From Sphingopyxis terrae subsp. terrae NBRC 15098 (lineage in GTDB: Bacteria > Pseudomonadota > Alphaproteobacteria > Sphingomonadales > Sphingomonadaceae): 64,000 nt of DNA. The translations under genes were made by a program, and so were the position numbers. The stretch covers positions 3,357,001 to 3,421,000 of the forward strand of contig NZ_CP013342.1 in assembly GCF_001610975.1 (NCBI RefSeq). Direction: 5' to 3'. The notes below the pieces were generated by a model, which made no database searches, was not told the DNA's origin, and saw only the letters and a list, made by a program, of their open reading frames with translations. This document shows positions 18,220 to 26,404 of the stretch, piece after piece (position 1 is the first letter of the stretch; every line of letters begins with the position of its first letter).

Positions 18220-19277
18220 CCGCTGCAACTGCCCGGCGATATGGGACCGTTGCCCGCGACGACAGCCGGCGCACCATATTGTGGCTCGTGGTCATGGCGG
18301 TGGTGGTGACCCTGCTGACCTCGCGGACGATGTGGAACCAGCTTTTCGACTTCGCAGGCAGCGATACGCCCGAGGCCGAGTACGACAGCGCCGACACCCC
18401 CGTGATCACCGACCGGGAAATTGCGCGGCTCATCAAGCTGACCGAAGAACCCGCGACGACACCGATTCTGGCACCCGATACGGCGATGACGCGCAATCAG
18501 GCAATCCCCTTTTACACCGGGCCGGTTGCATCGGCGCGACCCTTTCATCCGATAACAGTCGATCGACAGGCGGCGTTGACCGCGCTGCGCTGTCTGACCC
18601 AGGCCGTCTATTTCGAGGCGGCGTATGAGCCTATCGCGGGACGACGCGCGGTCGCGCAGGTCGTGATCAATCGTGCTCGGCACCCCGCTTTCCCCAAATC
18701 GATCTGCGGTGTGGTCTATCAGGGGGTCAACCGCCCCGTGTGCCAGTTCAGCTTCACCTGCGACGGCTCACTGAGCCGGCGGCCCGATCCAGCCAAGTGG
18801 CGAGAGGCTGAAGATGTGGCACGCGCCGCGCTAGCGGGCTATGTCGAGCGTTCGGTCGGTCATGCGACCCATTATCATGCCAATTACGTGTCGCCCTATT
18901 GGGCACCGAAGCTGGTCAAGATCGCGCAGCTGGGCGCGCATATCTTTTATCGATGGCCCGGAAAATGGGGTGCCCCTGGGGCGTTTTCGGGCCGCTACAG
19001 CGGCGTCGAAGTCATCCCGACGATATTGGCGCGCAGCGCGGTCAAACGACCGCCCGAAGCCGGCGAAGGCGGCGGGAAGATCGAGGGATCATCGGCCAGC
19101 GCGCGCGAAGCCATGCAGGACCGCCGCGCAGACAACGACGCCGGCGGCCGGCTCGACCCCGCGCTGGGCTGGCAACTAGCGATTCCCGAAGCCGAGCAGA
19201 TCAGCCGCGCTTCGCGGATGATGGCGCGGCAACAGGCCGGCGAATTCGATGTCGCCATTAAGGAGAGCGGACCATGA
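18216..19277 (+). CDS. SleB-like cell-wall hydrolase encoded inside the secretion operon
   Basis: A 353-residue protein with one N-terminal transmembrane segment (about residues 23-40) and a central Hydrolase_2 (SleB/CwlJ-type) domain. Family landmarks are the YFEAAYEPIAGRRAVAQVV block, which includes the presumed catalytic Glu, then a Cys-containing VCQFSFTCDG block, and THYHANYVSPYW. The N-terminal anchor would place the domain in the periplasm. It overlaps the ABC gene by ATGA at its start and the HlyD-type gene by ATGA at its end, so it is a co-translated member of the export operon. A role in opening the peptidoglycan for the trans-envelope channel is an inference. The C-terminal ~90 residues are Ala/Arg-rich and probably disordered. 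Confidence 0.82.
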   Translation: MTAATARRYGTVARDDSRRTILWLVVMAVVVTLLTSRTMWNQLFDFAGSDTPEAEYDSADTPVITDREIARLIKLTEEPATTPILAPDTAMTRNQAIPFYTGPVASARPFHPITVDRQAALTALRCLTQAVYFEAAYEPIAGRRAVAQVVINRARHPAFPKSICGVVYQGVNRPVCQFSFTCDGSLSRRPDPAKWREAEDVARAALAGYVERSVGHATHYHANYVSPYWAPKLVKIAQLGAHIFYRWPGKWGAPGAFSGRYSGVEVIPTILARSAVKRPPEAGEGGGKIEGSSASAREAMQDRRADNDAGGRLDPALGWQLAIPEAEQISRASRMMARQQAGEFDVAIKESGP

Positions 19278-20551
19278 TCAGATCACGGCCCTATGTGGGC
19301 ACGCGCCGGGTCATTCTGGCGTCAGGCGTCGGCATGTTCGTCTTCGTCAGCTGGGCCAGCTTTGCGCAGGTCGATGAAGTCACTCGCGGCCAAGGCCGTG
19401 TCATACCGTCGAGCAAGGCGCAGATCGTCCAGTCAGCCGAGCCGGCGACGATATTGGACATCGTGGTGCGGTCGGGGCAGCCGGTTCGCAAAGGCCAGTT
19501 GCTGGTGCGGCTCGACGATACTGAATCTTCATCACAGCGGGGCCAGATCGAGGCTGAAAATCGCTCGCTCGCCGCGCGCGCTGCACGGCTGGACCGGGAG
19601 GGCAATGGTGGCGCGGCAGCCGATTGCGCCCCGGACCGCCGCGGCATCCGCCCTGCCGAGTGCAGTCAGGAAGCCGATCTGCAATCGGTGCGCGCCGCGA
19701 CCCAGCGTAGCCGCCGGATGGCATTGTCCGCAGCGGTCGAGCAGCGTCGCCGGGACTATGGCGAGGCGCAGGCGACGATTGCCTCGCTGCGGTCGAGCCT
19801 GTCGCTGGCACAAGACCAGGTCGATCTGCTCGCGCCCCTCGCAGCCAAATCGATCGTGCCGCAAACCGAATTGCTCAACGCCCAGCGCGAGGTGACCGAG
19901 GTACGCGGCAAGCTTGCTGCCGCCGAGCAAGCGGCTTCGCGCGCCGCCGCCGCGATCAGTGAGGCACAGGCACAGGTTGCCGCGGCTGGGCTGGAGTTTC
20001 GTCAGGAGGCGCTCGACGAACGCAGCCAGATCGTCGCCAAGTTGGCAGTCAATTCGGAGTCGCTTCGCGGCGCCGCGGGACGCCAGCAACGCAGCGAAAT
20101 CCGCTCGCCCGCCAATGGCATCGTCAACGACGTCCAGGTAACAACGGTAGGCGGGTTCGTGCAAGCCGGGCAAAAAATCATGCAGGTCGTGCCGGTCGGC
20201 GATAAACTTCTCGTCGAGGCACGCGTCGCGCCGCGCGACATCGCCTTCATCAAGGTCAACGACCGCGCCAACGTCAAGGTCACCGCCTATGATTTTGCGA
20301 TCTATGGTGGTCTGTCGGGACGCGTCGTCCAGATTTCGCCCGACAGCTTGTATGACGAGACAATGAAGGAAGCCTATTTCACAGTCGTCGTCGAAACCGA
20401 CGTTGCCTATCTGAAAAGTGGCCGTCGCAAGTTACCGATCACGCCAGGGATGGTTTGCGATGTCGAGGTGCTGACGGGCAAGAAGAGTGTGCTCAGCTAT
20501 TTGTTCAAGCCGTTCCTGCGTGCGCGCTCGGAGGCGTTTACCGAACGCTGA
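19274..20551 (+). CDS. HlyD-family type I secretion periplasmic adaptor subunit
   Basis: A 425-residue membrane-fusion protein. One transmembrane segment (about residues 12-30) is followed by a beta-barrel/lipoyl half-motif (IVVRSGQPVRKGQLLVRLDD), a long Ala/Gln/Arg-rich coiled coil, the returning lipoyl half (EIRSPANGIVNDVQVTTVGG) and the C-terminal barrel. It bridges the ABC exporter and the TolC-like channel. The ATG overlaps the stop of the SleB-like gene (19274-19277). It is the last gene of the export operon (LapC-like position). The coiled coil contains a short Cys-containing stretch (DCAPDRRGIRPAECSQ) not usual for the family. Confidence 0.9.
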   Translation: MIRSRPYVGTRRVILASGVGMFVFVSWASFAQVDEVTRGQGRVIPSSKAQIVQSAEPATILDIVVRSGQPVRKGQLLVRLDDTESSSQRGQIEAENRSLAARAARLDREGNGGAAADCAPDRRGIRPAECSQEADLQSVRAATQRSRRMALSAAVEQRRRDYGEAQATIASLRSSLSLAQDQVDLLAPLAAKSIVPQTELLNAQREVTEVRGKLAAAEQAASRAAAAISEAQAQVAAAGLEFRQEALDERSQIVAKLAVNSESLRGAAGRQQRSEIRSPANGIVNDVQVTTVGGFVQAGQKIMQVVPVGDKLLVEARVAPRDIAFIKVNDRANVKVTAYDFAIYGGLSGRVVQISPDSLYDETMKEAYFTVVVETDVAYLKSGRRKLPITPGMVCDVEVLTGKKSVLSYLFKPFLRARSEAFTER

Positions 20552-20653
20552 CGAATGCCCGAGACAATTGCGAATGGCGGAGACAGTTGCGACAAGGGAG
20601 CTGCGGTAGCTGGCGCAATCCCCTTTTTGATATCACCGCCGAGCTCGATCGCC

Positions 20654-21394
20654 TCAGGCGGCGCGTCCGGGCAGCGGCGGTGGCCTAAACGGCGCGCGAA
20701 CGGGTCTTACCTCGCGGAGGTTTAACTGAACCGGCTCCCCCAGGCCATTCTTGACCCCCCAGGTTGCCGCTTGGGTACGATTCTCCACCCCCAGCTTGCG
20801 CAGGATCGCCTTGACATGAACCTTGACCGTGGCCTCGCAAATGCCGAGCTGCCGAGCGATGACCTTGTTCGCCATCCCGGCCATGATGCTTTCGAGGATT
20901 TCGATCTCGCGGCCGGACAGCCCCACCGAGGCAGCGCTGCTTTTCCAGTCTCCGCCGAGCGCTGCCGGAACCCAGCTGGTCAAATTGTTGACCAGCTGTG
21001 ATGGGAAAACCTTCTCGCCCAGCGCCGCCAGCTTGATCGATCCGACCAGCGGCGCGCACAGGATTTCCTTGATGATAACGGCATCGACACCAATCTGAAA
21101 CGCCTCGACTACGTCCTCAAAGACATAATGGTCGAACAGTAACGCCAGGCGTGCATGGTCTTTTTTCGTGGCCAGCCGCCGACAGGCGTCGAGGCCAAAG
21201 CCGGTATCGCCGCCATCGACGACGATCACGTGAATATCGACATCATCCGCTACTCGCCCCAACGGGTCGAACAGCGCCGAAGCATCGGACACCGATGCCT
21301 GGATCTGAAAGCTTTCGCCGGAAAGGATGTTGCGTAACCCCTCCCTCGCGATCTCATATCTCGCCAATAAAGAAATCTTGATCAACTGCGACAT
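20654..21394 (-). CDS. LuxR/NarL-type response regulator with atypical receiver
   Basis: I choose the ATG at 21394 (246 residues) because GGAGG lies five bases upstream; an ATG at 21421 lacks such a site. The N-terminal half is a receiver-like fold. It has a candidate phospho-acceptor Asp in VIVVDGGD, but the usual acidic pair after the first strand is missing (ISLLARYEIA), so phosphorylation may not control it. The C-terminal GerE-type helix-turn-helix is complete (LSGREIEILESIMAGMANKV, then ICEATVKVHVKAILRKLG). It converges on the export operon, with its stop ~100 bases from the HlyD-type stop. Known regulators of this kind (VpsT, CsgD) control matrix and adhesin genes, so control of this locus is plausible but unproven. 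Confidence 0.85.
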   Translation of the reverse strand: MSQLIKISLLARYEIAREGLRNILSGESFQIQASVSDASALFDPLGRVADDVDIHVIVVDGGDTGFGLDACRRLATKKDHARLALLFDHYVFEDVVEAFQIGVDAVIIKEILCAPLVGSIKLAALGEKVFPSQLVNNLTSWVPAALGGDWKSSAASVGLSGREIEILESIMAGMANKVIARQLGICEATVKVHVKAILRKLGVENRTQAATWGVKNGLGEPVQLNLREVRPVRAPFRPPPLPGRAA

Positions 21395-21421
21395 TTCCGC
21401 CTCCGCTGAATTACCAGTCAA

Positions 21422-21914
21422 GGCGACCCCACCGGTCTGGGCCTCGGTCTAAACTCCAGATCCGCTTCGATATTCGTCGCGGTGGATTCCCCGCGTTAAA
21501 AAGTTAACTTTTCCATTCTGTTGCCCAAAGATTAACCGAAAGGTTATACAACTAAATGACAGAATCTACGACAATTTTGACAACTACCCACAAAGAGTGA
21601 TGGTTGATTTCGCGGCAAGGTTGCTCGCGACTGAACCAGATGGCCCGAAGCGACAGTAAGTGCAGGAAACACAAAGGTTTAGGGTTCACTCGCAATGCGG
21701 CCATGTCACTAGCCTTTCGAGTGATCGGGATGGCATCACACGGCCGGGTCGCGACTACAAACCCTAACGATTCTGGTTAATGCAAAGCCCTCGGACGATC
21801 AATGTTTGGATTCTAACCCATCATAGGCGCGAATCGGCTTTGTTGCGGACTGATTGGGGCGTTTATCTTCTGGCACCCGGCGATCAAGGCGCGAACATTC
21901 TTGGGTCAAGACCA
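21422..21914. promoter_or_regulatory. Intergenic control region upstream of the LuxR-type regulator
   Basis: About 490 bases between two minus-strand genes, with no supported coding region. It contains a perfect 14-base palindrome, AAAAGTTAACTTTT (21499-21512), ~105 bases upstream of the regulator start, and a short inverted repeat TAACC-GAAA-GGTTA (21533-21546). Both are candidate operator sites. The neighbouring sequence is AT-richer than the genes, as expected for a promoter region. Confidence 0.45.
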
Positions 21915-23018
21915 TTAATTCCCGATCGAAGCGTCGAAATTGCGAAGATATCGGGGTTGGGAAGGTGCCGCGGATTGCATCGCAACCCGCAAGGCCGCGA
22001 GGGAGAAGGCCTTCGCCGACGCCTTTGGCGCCGCTGCGGCGGTCCTCACTACGCCCGCCCCAGTGTCCCGGTAGCCGTGAACCCAGCGCCGATCGCCGCT
22101 GAACGACATCATGGGGCGCATAGCGATGGCCTGTCGCCCATCCAAGATGCGGTCAGTCATGTTATCGAGCACCACCCAGCCCGCCGCCGATCGCACGAGT
22201 AATAATGCATGGTCGGAGCTGACCGCCATGTCGCGCAGCAGGACAAGCTTCATCCGGTCATCGTCGATACCGGCTGCCCGTAACATCTGCATTTTCAAGA
22301 TCGCGAAATCTTCGCAATCGCCTCTGCCCCGCGCCACCGTCTCTTCAGCGGTCGCCCAAAAGTCTCGTTGCCGATAGTTACTCTCGTCGTCGGCATAGGC
22401 GATCTGGCGATTCACCCATTGATTGACACGCTCGAGCGTCGCCTCCTCGCTCAAATCTTGTGTTACCGCAGCGCGATCGAGTTGCGCCCGCATCACGCGC
22501 ACGGAAGGCGCCCGGCGAACACGCAACCAGCGATCGTCAAAACGCGTTGTTTCAACAGGGATTGCGATGGTCCCAAGCTCGCTGCTGTCGTCCGCCAGCC
22601 CCCTTTCCATCGCTGCTAGCGGCGTTGTGCACTCGACGCGAATAGATACAGCATCCGCTCGATCCGCCCCGAACACAGGGTCGGCGTCCCGCGTGAGCGC
22701 GCGAACGGCGATCGAATTGCCGGGGGCAGGAACAGCGCCGAGCGTCGCCGCGGGTCGCTCCTGACTCATCCGAACGCGGCTGAGCGCGCTGGGAGCGCCG
22801 GCCTCCGACGCACGCTCGCCACCGAAATCCGGACCCGCCGGTGCCAGCAGGGCGCTCCCGCGGCAAGTGTCGGCGATCGCAAAAGCTTTGGCATTGCCAA
22901 TCTTTGTCGCGGACGATTCAATTGCGGCATGCGCCGCGGCCGGCGCCATCGCCGCACATGCGGTTAACGCCAGTGCGGTTACGCTGGCGATGGTGGAAGA
23001 GCGAGACCATCCGAACAT
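21915..23018 (-). CDS. LapG-like periplasmic transglutaminase-fold cysteine protease
   Basis: A 367-residue exported protein: signal peptide of ~32 residues (cleavage near AHA-A), a low-complexity linker to ~150, then a bacterial transglutaminase-like cysteine peptidase (C93/LapG) domain. The catalytic triad is visible: Cys235 in GRGDCEDFAILK, His270 in SSDHALLLV and Asp285 in VVLDN. WVNRQIAYADDESNY is also typical of the family. In Pseudomonas, LapG cuts a di-alanine site near the N-terminus of LapA and so releases the adhesin; LapD holds it inactive when c-di-GMP is high. The giant adhesin here carries Pro-Ala-Ala-Gly at residues 96-99, so it is the obvious substrate. No LapD-like GGDEF/EAL receptor is in the window. 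A variant of the shared motif lies ~137 bases upstream. Confidence 0.85.
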   Translation of the reverse strand: MFGWSRSSTIASVTALALTACAAMAPAAAHAAIESSATKIGNAKAFAIADTCRGSALLAPAGPDFGGERASEAGAPSALSRVRMSQERPAATLGAVPAPGNSIAVRALTRDADPVFGADRADAVSIRVECTTPLAAMERGLADDSSELGTIAIPVETTRFDDRWLRVRRAPSVRVMRAQLDRAAVTQDLSEEATLERVNQWVNRQIAYADDESNYRQRDFWATAEETVARGRGDCEDFAILKMQMLRAAGIDDDRMKLVLLRDMAVSSDHALLLVRSAAGWVVLDNMTDRILDGRQAIAMRPMMSFSGDRRWVHGYRDTGAGVVRTAAAAPKASAKAFSLAALRVAMQSAAPSQPRYLRNFDASIGN

Positions 23019-23520
23019 GCCGACAGCAATGCCGCAACACCGTGAGAATTCGCTTCATCATCATGGTTAACGTGGAACTTCTTTCCTAACCGGTTCCAGC
23101 GATGCACGGCTGGGAAACCGCCGGAATTAACTTGGCGCACTCCTCAACGCATTCCCGTCCCCAACATGGAAATCCGCAAAATGTTTGTCGAGGGACCAAA
23201 GGGGCCCCGTCATTGCCGTCATCCCCTCCATCTCAAAAGATGAGAAAAATTTAAGCCGCCATCATCCTATGGGTCTTGTACCACCGTGCGCCCGTGCGGA
23301 TGGAGAACCTGGCCTGGCATGCAGCTGCTGTCATCGCAGGCGAGAAAGAGGAAGCTTGGCGCCACTGCATTCGGCTCGCCGGGCCGCTTCATCGGTCTGG
23401 ACTCGCCAAAGCTCGCCATCTTGTCGGCTGGCGGACCGCCGCGCGGGTTGAGCGGAGTCCAGATCTGGACGGGGGCGATCGCATTTATCCTAATGCCGTT
23501 TCGGACAGATTTTCGTTCCG
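23019..23520. other. Intergenic region upstream of the LapG-like gene
   Basis: About 500 bases with no recognisable intact gene. The left part must hold the promoter of the LapG-like gene, including the motif copy at 23155-23173 and TTAAC words near 23070. The right part may contain the eroded 5' half of the acetyltransferase fragment that follows. Confidence 0.4.
23155..23173 (+). promoter_or_regulatory. Shared motif, variant copy C (upstream of the LapG-like gene)
   Basis: Reads CCGTCCCCA, four bases (ACAT), then GGAAAT. It matches the copies at 2082 and 4569 at 11 of the 15 conserved positions with the same spacing. It lies 137 bases upstream of the LapG-like start but in the opposite orientation. 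If real, it ties the protease to the same control as the RTX and M23 genes. Confidence 0.35.
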
Positions 23521-23775
23521 ACGCTGCAGCACGGCTTGGTCGGCCGAGTGACCCTGCTGGTGGTCGACGGCGACTATCGCCGCCGGTGGATTGGAACGGC
23601 GCTTCTTGCCGCGGGCGAGACGGCGCTCGCCAAGGCCGGATGCGCCCTGATTGAGGTCATGAGAGACATAATGATCGACAACGCCACCAATTTCTTTCGC
23701 GCGTTGAAGTTCGAGCAGAAGAGTTTCCGGCTCGTGCGCGCGGCAGGATCGCCGCAAAAGCCCCGGCGCGGCTGA
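23521..23775 (+). pseudogene. Truncated GNAT acetyltransferase remnant
   Basis: The translation GRVTLLVVDGDYRRRWIGTA and the following LIEVMRDIMIDNATNFFRAL match the acetyl-CoA-binding core and C-terminal half of GNAT acetyltransferases. The N-terminal half is missing from this frame: a stop lies just upstream (near 23492), and other frames show no recognisable family sequence. I read it as a frameshifted or 5'-truncated relic. Whether a short product is still made is unknown. Confidence 0.45.
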
Positions 23776-23864
23776 GCGCGCGCCAGCCGCCAAGTCTCAA
23801 GGCTTTCTGGGACCTTCAATCGCTCAATTCTTGCCTTACGACATCACGACACGGCATCATCGCG

Positions 23865-23889
23865 GGAACGAAGCGCCGAGCGCCACGTC
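23865..23889 (+). promoter_or_regulatory. Candidate EcfG-type promoter of the phosphatidylserine decarboxylase gene
   Basis: GGAAC (23865-23869), a 16-base spacer, then CGTC (23886-23889). It differs at one position from the alphaproteobacterial EcfG consensus GGAAC-N16/17-CGTT and ends ~50 bases upstream of the start at 23942. Confidence 0.35.
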
Positions 23890-23941
23890 CTTTTTCCATG
23901 CGGCCTACCGGGTCTTCGCATGATCGACCAATGGATGAGAT

Positions 23942-24805
23942 ATGTTCGAGCGCCTGAGAATCCTTGCCCAGCACGCGATACCGAAGCGGCGCCTTACCGA
24001 ATTGGCCGGCCGCGTCGCCGCCTCGTCCGGCCGCCACACTCCCAGGCTTATCCGGTGGTTCGTTGCGAGATATGGCGTCGACATGAGCGAGGCCGAAAAT
24101 CCGGATCTTCGCAGCTATGCAAGCTTCAACGACTTCTTCACGCGCCCGCTGAAGGCCGGCGCCCGGCCGCTCGCCGACGCCGATTTCATCTGCCCGGTCG
24201 ATGGCGCCATCAGCCAGTTCGGGTCGATCGACGATCATCACATCGTCCAGGCCAAGGGCCACCGCTTCACTACCGCTGACCTGTTGGGCGGCGACAGCGC
24301 GCTCGCCGCGACCTTTCGCGACGGCAGTTTCGTAAACCTCTATCTCTCGCCGAAGGATTATCACCGACTGCACATGCCCTGCGATGGCGAGCTTACACGC
24401 ATGGTCTACGTCCCCGGGGCGTTATTCTCGGTCAACCCGACCACGGCGCGCGGGGTGCCCGGTCTCTACGCGCGCAACGAGCGCGTCATATGCCTGTTCA
24501 AGTCCCCCTCCCACGGGCGCTTCGCGATGATCCTCGTGGGAGCGACCATCGTCGGCAGCATCGCGACGGTTTGGCACGGCGCGGTAAATGCGAAGCGATC
24601 CGGCGAGATATCCGAGTGGTCCTACGCCAGCTCTGAAGTCGTCCTGCGCAGAGGCGAAGAGATGGGACGCTTCCTCCTCGGCTCCACGATCGTGATGCTG
24701 TTCGAGAAGGACGCCATCGCTTTTAACCCCGAGTGGTATCCCGAGCGACCGGTGCGGCTCGGCGAACCCATGGGCAGCGCTTCTCCGGGCAACCGTAGCC
24801 TATAG
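23942..24805 (+). CDS. psd: Phosphatidylserine decarboxylase proenzyme
   Basis: The 287-residue protein matches the membrane-associated phosphatidylserine decarboxylase family, which makes phosphatidylethanolamine. Key features are present: the Asp of CPVDGAI, the His of YHRLHMP, and the LGST motif near residue 248 (RFLLGSTIVMLF), where self-cleavage turns Ser into the pyruvoyl cofactor. The protein should therefore mature into a beta chain and a short alpha chain. Its length matches the longer proteobacterial form. It is not next to a phosphatidylserine synthase gene, so it may be a second, stress-linked copy; the near-EcfG promoter upstream supports this loosely. Confidence 0.93.
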   Translation: MFERLRILAQHAIPKRRLTELAGRVAASSGRHTPRLIRWFVARYGVDMSEAENPDLRSYASFNDFFTRPLKAGARPLADADFICPVDGAISQFGSIDDHHIVQAKGHRFTTADLLGGDSALAATFRDGSFVNLYLSPKDYHRLHMPCDGELTRMVYVPGALFSVNPTTARGVPGLYARNERVICLFKSPSHGRFAMILVGATIVGSIATVWHGAVNAKRSGEISEWSYASSEVVLRRGEEMGRFLLGSTIVMLFEKDAIAFNPEWYPERPVRLGEPMGSASPGNRSL

Positions 24806-25000
24806 CCGGCTCTTTGTCGCAAACGGCCTGCATGTGAGCAAACGGCGGCGTGCCTCTTCGATGCCGGACGAGACCGGACGAGACCCGAAGATCGCCGACG
24901 ATCCGTTCCCGGCACCGAAGCGTTTCGAACCCGCCGACACGACAGGTCGGAACCTCGCCGCCGTCCCGATCATTTCGCCTCGGGGGCCCGAGGAGATGTC

Positions 25001-25612
25001 ATGCCCGATCCGCTCACTGCCACCGCCATCAATTGCACCTTGTCGGCGAAAGGCCGCAAAAGCTCGACCGACGCCATGATCGCGGTGCTCGCCGAGCATT
25101 TCGCGAAGCAGGATGTCGTCGTGGGAAAGCCGATCCGTATCGCGGCGCATGACGTCAAATGGGGTGTCTCCTCCGACGAAGGGGACGGCGATGCGTGGCC
25201 GCAAATTCGTGAGCAGATCCTCTCGGCCGATATTCTCATCTTCGGGACGCCGATCTGGATGGGCCAGCCTTCCAGTGTTGCGAAGCTCGTCCTCGAACGT
25301 ATGGACGCGTTCTTCGACGAGACGGACGAGGCGGGCCGCATGCCAAGCTATTCCAAGGTAGCGGTTGCCGCGGTCGTCGGAAATGAAGACGGCGCGCACC
25401 ATGTGTGCGCAGAGCTTTTCCAGTCGCTCAACGACACCGGCTGGACAATCCCCGCGATAGCCGGCTGCTATTGGGTCGGTGAGGCGATGGGTTCCACCGA
25501 CTTCAAGGACCTCGAACATCGCCCACGGATGATCACCAAGACAGCGAGCATGGTCGCGAGCAACGCCGCCCATCTCGCCCGGCTGCTGAGGCGCTCGCCC
25601 TATCCCGGCTGA
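25001..25612 (+). CDS. Flavodoxin-fold NAD(P)H-dependent FMN reductase-like protein
   Basis: A 203-residue flavodoxin-like protein with a strong AGGAG site at 24991-24995. The N-terminus (AINCTLSAKGRKSSTDAM) gives the phosphate-binding loop for FMN. FGTPIWMGQPSSVAKLVLER and AAVVGNEDGAHHV match the flavin-contacting loops of the NADPH-dependent FMN reductase/WrbA superfamily. It is probably a soluble quinone or flavin reductase; the substrate cannot be deduced. GGAAC-N17-CATT at 24949-24974 is a weak EcfG-like promoter candidate. Confidence 0.8.
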   Translation: MPDPLTATAINCTLSAKGRKSSTDAMIAVLAEHFAKQDVVVGKPIRIAAHDVKWGVSSDEGDGDAWPQIREQILSADILIFGTPIWMGQPSSVAKLVLERMDAFFDETDEAGRMPSYSKVAVAAVVGNEDGAHHVCAELFQSLNDTGWTIPAIAGCYWVGEAMGSTDFKDLEHRPRMITKTASMVASNAAHLARLLRRSPYPG

Positions 25613-25719
25613 ACGATCAGGAAAACACCTATGGGCCGACGCGTGCGCCGCGCCTGATGCAATCGACCGATCGCACGGCCAGCTCGGCCGCCCGGACCCG
25701 CAACAGCTCCAATCCCGCG

Positions 25720-26208
25720 TTAGTCGACCCAAAGGCCTCGCGCCCGGTGCCATTCCTCCAGTGCCTCGTCCGGATAGTCTTCGAAGCACTGGTCTTGCGG
25801 GCGGATCAGGGGCTCGACCCACGGGGCTTTCGACCCCAGCATCATGTGCACGCTCGACGGAGCCTTAGGGAGGTCGCTGTCGATCGCCGAGGCGAAGGGA
25901 TGAAAAAGGTCCGGGTACTCGGGGCTGAACACCCATAGCGCGCTGGCGCAGAGGGCGCAGAAATGGCGTTCGGCCGAACTCAGCTCGCAGCCGCCGCGCC
26001 CGTCGTCGAGGCCGGCATGAAAAACCGCCGTCTCGCCATCGACGGTCAGCGTATTCCTGTCGGCGTGGAGATTGATCGCATATCCCCCGCCGCCGGCGGT
26101 TTTCCTGCAGATCGAGCAATAGCAGCGCATGAACGGGACCGGCGCATGACTGTCGGTGGAAAAACGAACCGCTCCGCAGCGGCACGAGCCTTCGATCTTC
26201 AGGGGCAT
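25720..26208 (-). CDS. GFA (glutathione-dependent formaldehyde-activating)/CENP-V family zinc protein
   Basis: Translated from the ATG at 26208 (162 residues; AGAGGA eight bases upstream) rather than from 26274. The Gfa fold is marked by three Cys sets: SCRCGAVRF near the start, RCYCSICRKTAG at ~30-40, and HFCALCASALWVF at ~90. These bind structural and catalytic zinc. Family members are linked to glutathione-adduct chemistry, but most, including this one, have no proven substrate. It lies tail-to-tail with the flavodoxin-like gene. Confidence 0.85.
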   Translation of the reverse strand: MPLKIEGSCRCGAVRFSTDSHAPVPFMRCYCSICRKTAGGGGYAINLHADRNTLTVDGETAVFHAGLDDGRGGCELSSAERHFCALCASALWVFSPEYPDLFHPFASAIDSDLPKAPSSVHMMLGSKAPWVEPLIRPQDQCFEDYPDEALEEWHRARGLWVD

Positions 26209-26404
26209 ATCGATATCCTCTCGCCTCGAGAACTTGCGAAACGGGACGGGGTTGCGTTCGATTCGCGCCAACACCAGCGACCGGCGGGTTCAAGTCTATC
26301 GCGGTCCGGGTCGCGCGCGAGGGAAGCAGCGGCCCAATGTCGTTGCCCTCAGGCAAATTGCCAAGGGAGGCGCAACTGGGCCTCGTTCCGTTCGTTTGCA
26401 TCGA

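Noticed and set aside
26156..26404. N-terminal extension of mannose-6-phosphate isomerase
   Set aside because: The extra codons overlap the GFA gene's start region and show no family similarity; the ATG at 26405 matches the usual start.
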